In this document: one piece after another, positions 9,236 through 17,334 of the stretch
Position numbering within the stretch: position 1 is the stretch's first letter
Layout: each line of letters opens with the position of its first letter
DNA from: [Clostridium] celerecrescens 18A
GTDB taxonomy: Bacteria > Bacillota > Clostridia > Lachnospirales > Lachnospiraceae
Length of the DNA stretch: 64,000 nt
Direction of reading: 5' to 3'
NCBI RefSeq assembly: GCF_002797975.1
Contig: NZ_PGET01000001.1
Location: 1,426,001-1,490,000 of the forward strand
Program-made: the position numbers and the translations under genes
Notes under the pieces: generated by a model
The model's input: the letters and a program-made list of their open reading frames with translations, nothing else
The model's database searches: none
Told to the model about the DNA's origin: nothing

Positions 9236-11815
9236 ATGTTTTCAGAACATTTGCAGAGATATGCCCAGGAAAAATATGAACTTAGACTTCCCTTTCTTGG
9301 AGGTCTTAAGGAAGAAATCGAAAGGGCAATGGAGCGGTGTACTCCCATAGAACAGGTACTCATGAAATTTTTATATGGGACAATGCCCTTACGGGATGCC
9401 GGGGAGTATGATTTTGACCTGTTTCTTGGATTTGTCAGGCATTCCATCATGGTTTATGAACAAATGGAATGGTGTCAGGAAATTCCGGAAGATATGTTTC
9501 TCCATCATATTTTATATTACAGGATCAATACGGAGAATATCGAAGACTGCCGTAGGTTTTTCTATGACAAATTGATCGACCGGATCAAAGGGCTTTCCGT
9601 AAGGGAGGCGGTGCTGGAAATCAATTACTGGTGTGCGGAGAATGGAACCTATGAGGCTTCAGACAACAGAACCATATCTCCTGTGACTGTGTATAAATCC
9701 GGGAAGGGAAGATGCGGGGAAGAATCTACGTTTGCTGTAACGGCTTTCCGGAGTGTGGGAATTCCTGCCAGACAGGTGTATACCCCCAGATGGGCTCATT
9801 GTGACGACAATCATGCATGGGTTGAAGTGTTTGTGGATGGAAAGTGGCATTTCCTGGGAGCCTGTGAGCCGGAAGAAGTGCTGGATAAGGGGTGGTTTAC
9901 CAATGCTTCCTCCAGGGCATTGCTGGTACACACCAGAACCTTTTCCGATTATTCCGTTGATTCGGTGACAGAATGTCTGGGCAAGGAAGATTTAATGGTT
10001 TATTATAATGGTACTGCAACCTATGCCCTGACCAAATCTTATGAGATCCAGGTGCTTGATGAGGATAATAACCCGGCTGAGAGTGTCCAGGTTTCTTTTG
10101 AGATTCTTAATATGGCCGAATACTGCAGCGTGGTAAACTTATATACAGACAGGAATGGAAAGGTTTCCCTTACCGTTGGTCTTGGAGATGTCCATGTCCG
10201 TGCAATGAAAAAAGGGTTATGCTGCGAGGCGTGGATCTCTCCAGAGGATGAAGATGGAACGGTTCTGGTATTAAAGAAGGAAGAGGAGAAATCCGGATTA
10301 AATGCCTGGGTGGATGTGGACGTGAGAGCTCCAAAGGATTATCCCGTAAATCCGGTGAAGCTTACAAAAGAACAGAAGGAAAGAAACAGAGAACGGATCC
10401 AAGAGGCTAATCAGATGCGGGAAGGCAGGATCGCAGGGTACTTTATGGCGGAAGAGGCTTCCTCATACCCTGATGAAACAGAGATCCTCCGGTTGTCTGC
10501 CGGTAACTTTGACGAGATTTACAAATTTCTTTCCAAGGATCAAAATCCAGACCGTAAGGCCATGCTTAACAGCCTGACTGTAAAAGATTATAAGGATGCA
10601 AGGGCAGAGATTCTGGAGAGCCATCTTACAGGGGCCACCCCATATCGTAAGAAGTGGGTGGAGAAGGGACAACTGGATATTTATGTAAAATACATTCTTT
10701 GTCCAAGAGTTTTGCTGGAAGAAATGACCGATTACAGGGGATTTGTTGAGGAATATTTTAATGAGGACGAAAAGGAAGAATTCCGTAAAAATCCTGAAAT
10801 TATTTGGGAATATGTGAAGCAGCATATCGGTTTTGAATCAAAGCTGGACTACAAGACAATTTGCTCCACACCGGCAGGAAGCCTTAAGCTTTTACAGAGC
10901 AATCCCCTTAGCCAGAAGATATTATTTGTTTCTATCTGCAGGACATTTGGCATTCCGGCCCGGATTAACCCGGTAAATCTGGAAGCTGAAGTTTATGAGA
11001 CAGGAAGATTCGTATCAATAACTGGAGCAGATGAAATCGTAAGAGACAGGACCGAAGAGTCAGGAAAACTGGTGCTCTATGGAGAAACAGATAATCTGTG
11101 GACCTATTACCAGACATGGACCATTGGAAGGCTAAAAGAGGGGCAGTTTGTATCTCTGGATTATACCGGCTTAAAATTTTCCGGCGGCGTTTTAAAAATG
11201 GACTTAGAGCCCGGCATTTACCGTCTGATCACCTCTGTCCGTCTTCCCAGCGGGAACCAGAACGCCAGCGAGTATGTCTTTGAATTGAAAAAGGATGAAG
11301 AAAAGTCTGTGACCATGCGCCTGCGGGCCGGAAGCCTGGATGACATGCTGGTTGATAACATGCTGGATGATTTTGAAGTGACCGTAAAAGGGGATAATGA
11401 GAAAGAAAAGACGGTTCCGGCATCAGTGCTTATGAAAGGAAAGAGCAATATTCTTGCTATCCTGTCTGAGGGTCAGGAACCAACCGAGCACGTTCTTAAT
11501 GAAATGTTTGAACAAAAGGAAGCTTTGGAATCCCTTGATGCCCAGATCATTTTCCTTCTGCAAAGTGAAACGTCATTACAGAACCGGACCATCAGTAAAG
11601 TCCTGGAAGCAATTCCTCAAATAAAGGTGAGTTACATAAGCTTCGATGATACGGTTGAACCACTGGCCAGAAGAATGTATGTGGATCCGGAGAAGCTGCC
11701 TCTTTTAATTGTTACGGACCCTGGCCTTAAGGCGGTCTACGGATGCAGCGGCTACAATGTTGGAAGCGTGAATTTAATAATGAAGCTTTTGGGGTTAAGC
11801 AGGAAAAGGCTTTAA
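9236..11815 (+). CDS. large transglutaminase-like protein
   Basis: An 859-residue protein without signal peptide. The first part holds a transglutaminase core: GRCGEES with Cys160, then GIPARQVYTPRW and DNHAWVEVFVDGKW with His193. The third triad position, usually Asp, reads FLGACEPE here. An Ig/CNA-like beta segment (residues about 265-345) follows. A second transglutaminase-like region lies near 545-590 (ILFVSICRTFGIPARI), but the catalytic Cys region is lost. Another beta domain comes next, and the last 110 residues look like a thioredoxin-like fold without CxxC (LPLLIVTDPGLKAVYGCSGY). AAAGGAG lies before the ATG. It probably acts as a peptidase or amidase; the substrate is unknown. Confidence 0.75.
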   Translation: MFSEHLQRYAQEKYELRLPFLGGLKEEIERAMERCTPIEQVLMKFLYGTMPLRDAGEYDFDLFLGFVRHSIMVYEQMEWCQEIPEDMFLHHILYYRINTENIEDCRRFFYDKLIDRIKGLSVREAVLEINYWCAENGTYEASDNRTISPVTVYKSGKGRCGEESTFAVTAFRSVGIPARQVYTPRWAHCDDNHAWVEVFVDGKWHFLGACEPEEVLDKGWFTNASSRALLVHTRTFSDYSVDSVTECLGKEDLMVYYNGTATYALTKSYEIQVLDEDNNPAESVQVSFEILNMAEYCSVVNLYTDRNGKVSLTVGLGDVHVRAMKKGLCCEAWISPEDEDGTVLVLKKEEEKSGLNAWVDVDVRAPKDYPVNPVKLTKEQKERNRERIQEANQMREGRIAGYFMAEEASSYPDETEILRLSAGNFDEIYKFLSKDQNPDRKAMLNSLTVKDYKDARAEILESHLTGATPYRKKWVEKGQLDIYVKYILCPRVLLEEMTDYRGFVEEYFNEDEKEEFRKNPEIIWEYVKQHIGFESKLDYKTICSTPAGSLKLLQSNPLSQKILFVSICRTFGIPARINPVNLEAEVYETGRFVSITGADEIVRDRTEESGKLVLYGETDNLWTYYQTWTIGRLKEGQFVSLDYTGLKFSGGVLKMDLEPGIYRLITSVRLPSGNQNASEYVFELKKDEEKSVTMRLRAGSLDDMLVDNMLDDFEVTVKGDNEKEKTVPASVLMKGKSNILAILSEGQEPTEHVLNEMFEQKEALESLDAQIIFLLQSETSLQNRTISKVLEAIPQIKVSYISFDDTVEPLARRMYVDPEKLPLLIVTDPGLKAVYGCSGYNVGSVNLIMKLLGLSRKRL

Positions 11816-11871
11816 AAGAACATAAGTGTATAGGAAGAGACGCAGAGAATTGTAAAATAAGAAAAAACATT

Positions 11872-11900
11872 TTGCAAAATATATAAAGATGTTATATACT
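11872..11900 (+). promoter_or_regulatory. sigma-A promoter for the SEC-C gene
   Basis: TTGCAA (11872-11877), a 17-base spacer and TATACT (11895-11900). Confidence 0.7.
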
Positions 11901-11906
11901 GTTTGT

Positions 11907-12042
11907 TGGAGTACTACTGGAAGTCAAATACCTTGCAGCAAGCTGGGGGCCATTTGACTCCGTTGGCAGTTGACAAGGTCAGGCTTTACTGATCTTGGCT
12001 CATTGCCTTCATGAGAATAACAGACAAAAGGATGGTTTGAAC
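11907..12042 (+). promoter_or_regulatory. structured 5' leader of the SEC-C gene
   Basis: About 135 bases of leader follow the promoter. Two hairpins are visible: AGTCAAAT (11922-11929) with ATTTGACT (11952-11959) around a small inner hairpin, and CAAGGTCAG (11974-11982) with CTGATCTTG (11989-11997). No terminator or known riboswitch core is recognised. Confidence 0.5.
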
Positions 12043-12552
12043 ATGGCTATTTTAGAAAATTGGAGAAACTTGGCATACGGCGATGGGCTGGATGATAAAG
12101 GAAAAGAAGAATTATGGACCGAGTATTTCAAAGTAGAAAAGGGAATCTATGAGCATATTCTTTCCAAACCAGAGGAAGCGGTAGAGGGAACGGTAGAGGA
12201 TCTGGCAAAGAGATATGGTACAGATGTCCAGACAATGACCGGATTTTTAGATGGAATCAATGAAAGCTTAAAGGGATATGAGAACCCTATTGAGACCATG
12301 GACGAGCAGACCGTGGTAAAAATAGAGATCGATCCGGAAAAGCTGTATTATAATATGGTAGAGGCTAAAGCAGAATGGCTGTATAATCTTCCTGAGTGGG
12401 ATGCAATACTGTCAGAAGAAAAGAAAAAAGAGCTTTATAAAAAGCAGAAAGCTTCTGGAACCATTGTAAAAGGAGCAAAGGTTGGAAGAAATGATCCATG
12501 TCCATGCGGCAGCGGCAAGAAGTATAAAAAGTGCTGCGGATCCAACCAGTAA
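12043..12552 (+). CDS. SEC-C metal-binding motif protein
   Basis: A 169-residue protein ending in the zinc-binding SEC-C motif [19 protein letters not shown] (CxCx8CC), the same module found at the C-terminus of SecA. The body is acidic and helical. I start it at ATG 12043, preceded by AAAAGG, rather than at TTG 11995, which lies in the stem of the leader hairpin. The function of such stand-alone SEC-C proteins is not established; interaction with ribosomes, as for the SecA tail, is one possibility. A terminator follows. Confidence 0.8.
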   Translation: MAILENWRNLAYGDGLDDKGKEELWTEYFKVEKGIYEHILSKPEEAVEGTVEDLAKRYGTDVQTMTGFLDGINESLKGYENPIETMDEQTVVKIEIDPEKLYYNMVEAKAEWLYNLPEWDAILSEEKKKELYKKQKASGTIVKGAKVGRNDPCPCGSGKKYKKCCGSNQ

Positions 12553-12588
12553 TCCAATGCTGCCCCGGCAGCAGGATAAAGAGACAGG

Positions 12589-12628
12589 AAGGCAGGTACC
12601 TCTTTATGAGTTACCTGCTTTGTTTTTG
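12589..12628 (+). terminator. terminator after the SEC-C gene
   Basis: GCAGGTA (12592-12598) pairs with TACCTGC (12612-12618), followed by TTTGTTTTT. Confidence 0.7.
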
Positions 12629-12630
12629 GA

Positions 12631-12725
12631 TACCTTAATAATGCCCAAAAGGCATGGGCAAGAAAGAGGAAACACCCTTCGGGTATACCTTAATGCCCAA
12701 GGAGCATGGGCAAGAAAGAGGAAAC
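12631..12725 (+). repeat. two direct repeats, each a hairpin plus RBS-ATG
   Basis: Unit 1 (12631-12673) and unit 2 (12686-12725) share TACCTTA, a palindrome TGCCC...GGGCA whose loop carries AAAAGGC or AAGGAGC, and GCAAGAAAGAGGAAAC. In each copy an ATG (12654, 12706) follows the purine run, opening a frame that begins MGKKEE. The purine tract of unit 2 also serves as ribosome-binding site of the methyltransferase at 12731. A small ACCCTTCGGGT hairpin separates the units. Confidence 0.7.
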
Positions 12726-12730
12726 TGTGA

Positions 12731-13489
12731 ATGGAAGCGTACACTAGCTTTGCAGAGGTCTATGACCGGTTTATGGACAACATTCCATATAAGGACTGGT
12801 GTGAATACGTAACTGGTCTGTTGAATGAATATGGAATCAGGGAAGGCTTGATTCTTGACCTGGGATGCGGTACGGGAAGCCTTACGGAGCTTCTTGCGGA
12901 CCGGGGGTATGATATGATCGGAGTGGACAACTCCGAAGACATGCTGCAGATTGCCATGGAGAAGCGGGAAAAGTCAGGGAAAGACATCCTTTATCTTATG
13001 CAGGATATGAGGGAATTTGAACTCTACGGCACGGTGCGGGCTGTTATAAGCATTTGTGACTGTATAAACTATATTCTGGAATATGAGGATTTGGCGGATG
13101 TTTTCAGGTTGGTAAACAATTATCTGGATCCTGGAGGAATTTTTATATTTGATCTGAACACTATATATAAATATGATACCATTATGGGTGACTCTACCAT
13201 TGCGGAGGACCGGGAGGAATGCAGCTTTATCTGGGATAATTATTATGACAAGAAATCCCGGATCAATGAATATGATCTTTCCCTGTTTATCAGGCAGGAG
13301 GATGACTTATACCGGAAATATACGGAGAATCATTACCAAAGAGCATATTCTCTGGAGGAGGTAAAGATCGCGATAAGAGAGGCCGGCATGGATTTTGTGG
13401 CAGCTTTTGATGCTTTTACCAAAGAACCCGTAAAGGATACCAGTGAAAGAATTTATATCATAGCAAGAGAACGCGGAAAGGAATTATAA
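12731..13489 (+). CDS. class I SAM-dependent methyltransferase
   Basis: A 252-residue Rossmann-fold methyltransferase. Motif I is LILDLGCGTGSLTELLADRG (residues about 39-58), followed by IGVDNSEDML (acidic end of beta 2), VISICDCINYI (motif IV) and FIFDLNT. The substrate is unknown; similar proteins are annotated as general class I or Methyltransf_25 enzymes. The gene is read through the duplicated hairpin/RBS element and is followed one base later by hslO, suggesting one transcript. Confidence 0.87.
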   Translation: MEAYTSFAEVYDRFMDNIPYKDWCEYVTGLLNEYGIREGLILDLGCGTGSLTELLADRGYDMIGVDNSEDMLQIAMEKREKSGKDILYLMQDMREFELYGTVRAVISICDCINYILEYEDLADVFRLVNNYLDPGGIFIFDLNTIYKYDTIMGDSTIAEDREECSFIWDNYYDKKSRINEYDLSLFIRQEDDLYRKYTENHYQRAYSLEEVKIAIREAGMDFVAAFDAFTKEPVKDTSERIYIIARERGKEL

Positions 13490-13490
13490 A

Positions 13491-14366
13491 ATGGCTGATT
13501 ATATTGTCAGAGCTACAGCAGGGGATCATCAGATCCGTGCTTTTGCTGCTACTACCAGGGAACTGGTAGAACAGGCAAGACAAGCTCATAATACAAGCCC
13601 TATCGCTACGGCTGCCTTAGGCAGGCTTTTAACTGCGGGAAGTATGATGGGCATTATGATGAAGGGGGAAGATGATTTACTGACCCTTAAGATCCAGGGA
13701 AGCGGTCCTATGGAGGGCCTTACGGTGACAGCAGATTCAAAAGGAAATGTAAAAGGTTATGTTTACAATCCAGGCGTCATGCTTCCTCCCAATCAGGCAG
13801 GAAAGCTGGATGTAGGCGGTGCAGTAGGAGAGGGAGTATTAAGTGTAATTAAAGATATCGGACTCAAGGAGCCATACGTTGGACAGACCATACTGGTGGG
13901 CGGTGAAATTGCGGAAGATCTAACTTATTACTATGCTTCTTCTGAGCAAACGCCTTCATCGGTGGCACTTGGTGTTTTAATGAATAGGGATAATACCGTA
14001 AAACAGGCCGGCGGCTTTATCATCCAGCTCCTGCCGGGAGCATCTGAGGAGATTATAGGAGGACTGGAGAAAAAGCTGGGAGAGATTACCTCGATCACAG
14101 AGCTTTTGGATCAGGGAAATACACCGGAGATGATTCTTGAGTATATCCTTGGAGAGTTTGGCCTGGAACTGATGGAACAGGTTCCTACCCGTTTTTATTG
14201 CAACTGTGATAAAGCCAGGGTGGAAAAGGCCTTGATCAGCATCGGAAGGAAAGAACTTCAGGAAATGATTGACGAAGGAAAGAGCATTGAAGTGAACTGC
14301 CATTTCTGTAATAAAAATTATGAGTTTACAGTAGAAGACTTAGAAAGTCTGCGCGATAAGACCTAA
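13491..14366 (+). CDS. hslO: Hsp33 redox-regulated chaperone
   Basis: A 291-residue Hsp33. The substrate-binding domain comes first (QARQAHNTSPIATAALGRLL; GSGPMEGLTVTAD), and the C-terminal redox switch binds zinc through two Cys pairs, CNC (FYCNCDKARVE) and CHFC (EVNCHFCNKNY). In the cytoplasm, oxidation of these Cys residues releases zinc and turns the chaperone on. Length and all four Cys match the family. It starts one base after the methyltransferase stop and faces cspA across a shared hairpin. Confidence 0.96.
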   Translation: MADYIVRATAGDHQIRAFAATTRELVEQARQAHNTSPIATAALGRLLTAGSMMGIMMKGEDDLLTLKIQGSGPMEGLTVTADSKGNVKGYVYNPGVMLPPNQAGKLDVGGAVGEGVLSVIKDIGLKEPYVGQTILVGGEIAEDLTYYYASSEQTPSSVALGVLMNRDNTVKQAGGFIIQLLPGASEEIIGGLEKKLGEITSITELLDQGNTPEMILEYILGEFGLELMEQVPTRFYCNCDKARVEKALISIGRKELQEMIDEGKSIEVNCHFCNKNYEFTVEDLESLRDKT

Positions 14367-14377
14367 GACAAGGATAT

Positions 14378-14405
14378 CAAAAAGAGCCATCCACTGGATG
14401 GCTCT
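14378..14405 (-). terminator. terminator of cspA (hairpin shared with hslO)
   Basis: A ten-base stem AGAGCCATCC/GGATGGCTCT with a short loop. The T run (TTTTTGAT) is on the minus strand, so it mainly ends cspA; it may also slow transcripts leaving hslO. Confidence 0.75.
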
Positions 14406-14475
14406 AATCGTAATCATGTGAAACAATATAACTTCTTCCTGTATATTGAAAAAAGGTACACTGATGAGTCAATGA

Positions 14476-14673
14476 TTATAATTTGGTAACGTTTGTAGCT
14501 TGTGGTCCCTTAGCTCCGTCTACAACATCGAACTCTACCGCAGCGCCTTCATCTAAGGATTTGAAGCCGTCCATGCTAAGACCTGAGTAGTGAACAAATA
14601 CATCGTTACCCTGTTCGTCGGAAATAAATCCGTAACCCTTTTGGTTGTTAAACCACTTAACTGTACCTTTCAT
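14476..14673 (-). CDS. cspA: cold-shock protein, CspA family
   Basis: A 65-residue single-domain OB-fold RNA chaperone. RNP1 is KGYGFI (residues 13-18) and RNP2 is VFVHY (25-29). It melts structure in mRNA and acts as an antiterminator. GGAGG lies before the ATG. It has its own promoter and a 55-base leader with a 7-base hairpin. Exact paralog naming (cspA, B or D) cannot be decided. Confidence 0.95.
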   Translation of the reverse strand: MKGTVKWFNNQKGYGFISDEQGNDVFVHYSGLSMDGFKSLDEGAAVEFDVVDGAKGPQATNVTKL

Positions 14674-14708
14674 TATGATACCTCCAAAATGAATAAAAAA
14701 ATTGTACT

Positions 14709-14763
14709 GTTACAGGATATCTGTAACCTCCCTAAGAATAGCATAAAAAGGGAGAGGTGTCAA
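14709..14763 (-). promoter_or_regulatory. cspA promoter and leader hairpin
   Basis: On the minus strand TTGACA (14763-14758), a 17-base spacer and TATTCT (14740-14735). Just inside the transcript GTTACAG and CTGTAAC (14727-14709) form a hairpin, a possible temperature-sensitive element. Confidence 0.75.
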
Positions 14764-14888
14764 ACGTTTTCCGTCTTAAAAATCAATAAATCTTCATTAA
14801 AAAATAAAGGGGAAATAAGTAGTGAAACCGGAGAAAATTGTGGTAAAATGGGAAAAGATTCTTTTGCAAGGGTAAAAAGGTGAATGCA

Positions 14889-15434
14889 ATGAAATTTATG
14901 AATTTGTGGGGTCATTTTTGTACAATCAATATACATAAGATCCGAGTCATGAAAAACTGTTTTCGTGTAGGTCTTATAAAGCAGGGACTGCTTCATGATT
15001 TGTCAAAATACAGTCTGGAAGAGTTTGTTCCAGGCGTTCTTTATTACCAGGGGACCAGAAGCCCCAATGCTGCGGAAAGAGAGGACAAGGGTTTCTCAAA
15101 AGCCTGGCTCCACCATAAAGGCCGCAACAAGCACCATTATGAATACTGGATCGACTTTACCACAGATATGTCGGAGGGTCTGGTAGGTCATAAGATGCCC
15201 CTAAACTATGTCATCGAGATGATGATGGACCGGATTGCGGCATCGAAAACCTATAAGGGCAAGGATTACACCGACGCATCGCCTTGGGAATATTATATAC
15301 ATGCGAAAAACTACATGGTCATTGCCCCTGAGACAAGAAATTTGTTGGAGGAGCTTCTTTTGATGTTAAAAAACCAAGGGGAGCAAAGGACATTTTCTTA
15401 TATCAGACATTTATTGGAAAAAGGAGATTACTAG
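14889..15434 (+). CDS. DUF5662 family protein
   Basis: A 181-residue protein of the DUF5662 family common in Lachnospiraceae and other gut Firmicutes. Recognisable stretches are NLWGHFCTINIHKIRVMK at the start, GLLHDLSKYS, VLYYQGTRSPNAAERE, and WLHHKGRNKHHYEYW. The conserved HD and multiple His residues suggest a metal-dependent helical fold (HD-like), but no activity is known to me. I start it at ATG 14889 behind AAAAAGG; a GTG at 14880 in frame is less likely. Cytosolic, no signal peptide. Confidence 0.8.
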   Translation: MKFMNLWGHFCTINIHKIRVMKNCFRVGLIKQGLLHDLSKYSLEEFVPGVLYYQGTRSPNAAEREDKGFSKAWLHHKGRNKHHYEYWIDFTTDMSEGLVGHKMPLNYVIEMMMDRIAASKTYKGKDYTDASPWEYYIHAKNYMVIAPETRNLLEELLLMLKNQGEQRTFSYIRHLLEKGDY

Positions 15435-15847
15435 CTCCCATCATAAAGGATTTTAGCGAAGAGTTCTTAATATATATCGAACAGGAGATACCAGAATCTC
15501 TTTTGCAAGAGATATTTAAAGAAACTTTATTGGGATAAGAATTATAAACGATAGGTATATAGCGATGATAATTAATTGAATATGCAAGAAATAATAATTC
15601 AGTATGAAACTGATCGATTGTTTTTTATACTGAAAAAGGAGAAGGTTAATTCAAAAAATCGCTATGTCAGCAGGTACATAATGAAGATGATTTATAAGAC
15701 GATATTTAAATGCTAAGGCTTGGTTGTGAATCTTGGGGAAGTCCGGCATAATCCCAAAATCCTACCGATGAATATTCAGTACAGAACGGTAACTATATTT
15801 TTACACGTATCATATATTGTAAATAATAGTATAAGCGGAGATTTAAG
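15435..15847 (+). other. AT-rich gap with possible gene remnants
   Basis: No solid gene. Directly after the DUF5662 stop a frame without its own start reads about 35 codons with plausible coding character (15428-15537; includes FSEEFLIYIEQEIPESLL) and ends in TAA. A second frame (15582-15716, 44 codons, no ribosome-binding site) lies further on. Both may be debris from an insertion or deletion upstream of the beta-propeller gene. Confidence 0.35.
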
Positions 15848-17197
15848 GTGAATTTCGCTGTAAACAAGCACCTGCAGAAGTCATGCATGCAGCAAGCTCC
15901 ATATAAACAGAGGGAGCTAGATCCGGATAGAATAAGTGTACCTGTCGGTTATCAAATAGAAGTATTTGCTCAGGGATTAAATGCACCTATTGGTATGGTA
16001 TTTACAGAAAAGGGTGATATGTTAATTGCTGACTCCGGAATGGCTACAATGAATCCGAAAGTTATGCGTATGAGTAATGGAAATATAGATGTTGTAGCCG
16101 ATGGCTTTAATGTCCCCATAACTGGTATCAATTATAAAAATGGATATATTTATGTATCGCATAAAGGTGTTATAACTGTTCTTAGTCCGGATGGTACAAG
16201 ACAGGATATTATAAGTGGCTTGCCAAGCAACGGTGACTTTAGCAACAACCGTGTCGAATTTGGTATTGATGAGAAAATATATTTTGGACAGGGAACAATA
16301 ACGAATTCTGGTGTAGTAGGACTGGATAATAGCTGGGTTCATGAGCATTCTAATTTACATGATTATCCAGGTTCCTATATATTTCTTAACTACACTAATT
16401 TTGAAACTAAAAATGTATTGATACCAGCCATGGGGACGGCTGTTACCGGAGCTTTTTCCCCTTTTGGAGTTCCGACTATTCAACAATATCAAGTAAAAGA
16501 AGGCAGAACCTTAGCCTCTGGCAGTGTTTTAAGGGCAAATATGGATGGATCTGGTATAGAACAGGTTGCATGGGGGCTTCGTAATCCGTTTTGTATGAAA
16601 TTTGATGCCTTGAAACGACTGATCATATCAAACCAGGGAATGGATGCAAGAGGAAGCAGACCGATTGCCAATGCATTAGATGAATTGCATTTGTTAAATA
16701 TAGGTGCGTGGTATGGCTGGCCAGATTACACAGGAGGAGTTCCTGTGACATTGCCCAGGTTTACTCCGATCAGAGGCAGAAAACCAGAACCATTACTTCA
16801 TACTATTCCATCGGTACCGCCGACACCAATTGCAGTTTTTCCGTCTGGATCCAATATCATGGGATTTGATTTTAACGAATCATCAGATTTTGGACTGATC
16901 GGCGACATTTACATTGCATGCTTTGGTGGAATCCAATACGAAGAGCCTGGCGATATACATTCAGGTGTAGGACATAGGGTATTGAAAGTTAATGTTGTGA
17001 ATGGAGAAATAGCGACATTTGCTATCAACAAATCAGGATTTCCGGAAGAAAGGGGGCTGAGCAGGCCCACTGATGTTGTTTTCGGACCTGATAATTCCAT
17101 GTATATATCGGATATGGCGATCTCTGATTTAGATATGCATAATATTTATTTACCAAACACAGGAGTAATTTGGAGAATAAGAAAAATAAATCTTTAG
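15848..17197 (+). CDS. beta-propeller, PQQ-type sugar dehydrogenase-like protein
   Basis: A 449-residue protein with repeated propeller blades (QGLNAPIGMVFTEKGDMLIADSG; GINYKNGYIYVSHKG; WGLRNPFCMKFDA; RPTDVVFGPDNSMYISDM). The pattern is that of the glucose/sorbosone dehydrogenase-like or NHL-type six-blade propellers. There is no signal peptide or lipobox in the chosen start (GTG 15848, GCGGAG upstream), which is odd for a family mostly exported. PQQ binding is unproven and PQQ synthesis is not expected here. Base composition is more AT-rich than the ruv block, so it may be acquired. Confidence 0.7.
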   Translation: MNFAVNKHLQKSCMQQAPYKQRELDPDRISVPVGYQIEVFAQGLNAPIGMVFTEKGDMLIADSGMATMNPKVMRMSNGNIDVVADGFNVPITGINYKNGYIYVSHKGVITVLSPDGTRQDIISGLPSNGDFSNNRVEFGIDEKIYFGQGTITNSGVVGLDNSWVHEHSNLHDYPGSYIFLNYTNFETKNVLIPAMGTAVTGAFSPFGVPTIQQYQVKEGRTLASGSVLRANMDGSGIEQVAWGLRNPFCMKFDALKRLIISNQGMDARGSRPIANALDELHLLNIGAWYGWPDYTGGVPVTLPRFTPIRGRKPEPLLHTIPSVPPTPIAVFPSGSNIMGFDFNESSDFGLIGDIYIACFGGIQYEEPGDIHSGVGHRVLKVNVVNGEIATFAINKSGFPEERGLSRPTDVVFGPDNSMYISDMAISDLDMHNIYLPNTGVIWRIRKINL

Positions 17198-17204
17198 ATA
17201 TAAT

Positions 17205-17232
17205 TTAAGGGAAGTCATCTGGCTTCCCTTAA
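17205..17232 (+). terminator. possible terminator after the propeller gene
   Basis: A ten-base inverted repeat TTAAGGGAAG/CTTCCCTTAA with an 8-base loop; no strong T run on either strand, so termination is uncertain. Confidence 0.45.
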
Positions 17233-17334
17233 AACATCTAAATATTTAACATTGATTTAACCAAAAGCTTCATATAAAAGACGTTCCATAAAACATTCGG
17301 TAAAGTGCCATAAACCGGGGAAAACGATTTTAAA

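Noticed and set aside
12631-12725. Mini-ykkC (guanidine-II) riboswitch
   Set aside because: Two tandem hairpins resemble that layout, but the required ACGR loops are absent.
12631-12725. CRISPR array
   Set aside because: Only two repeats with a 12-base gap and no cas genes.
12482-12730. 82-codon frame running from the SEC-C gene through the repeats
   Set aside because: It starts inside the SEC-C coding sequence in another frame and crosses a terminator.
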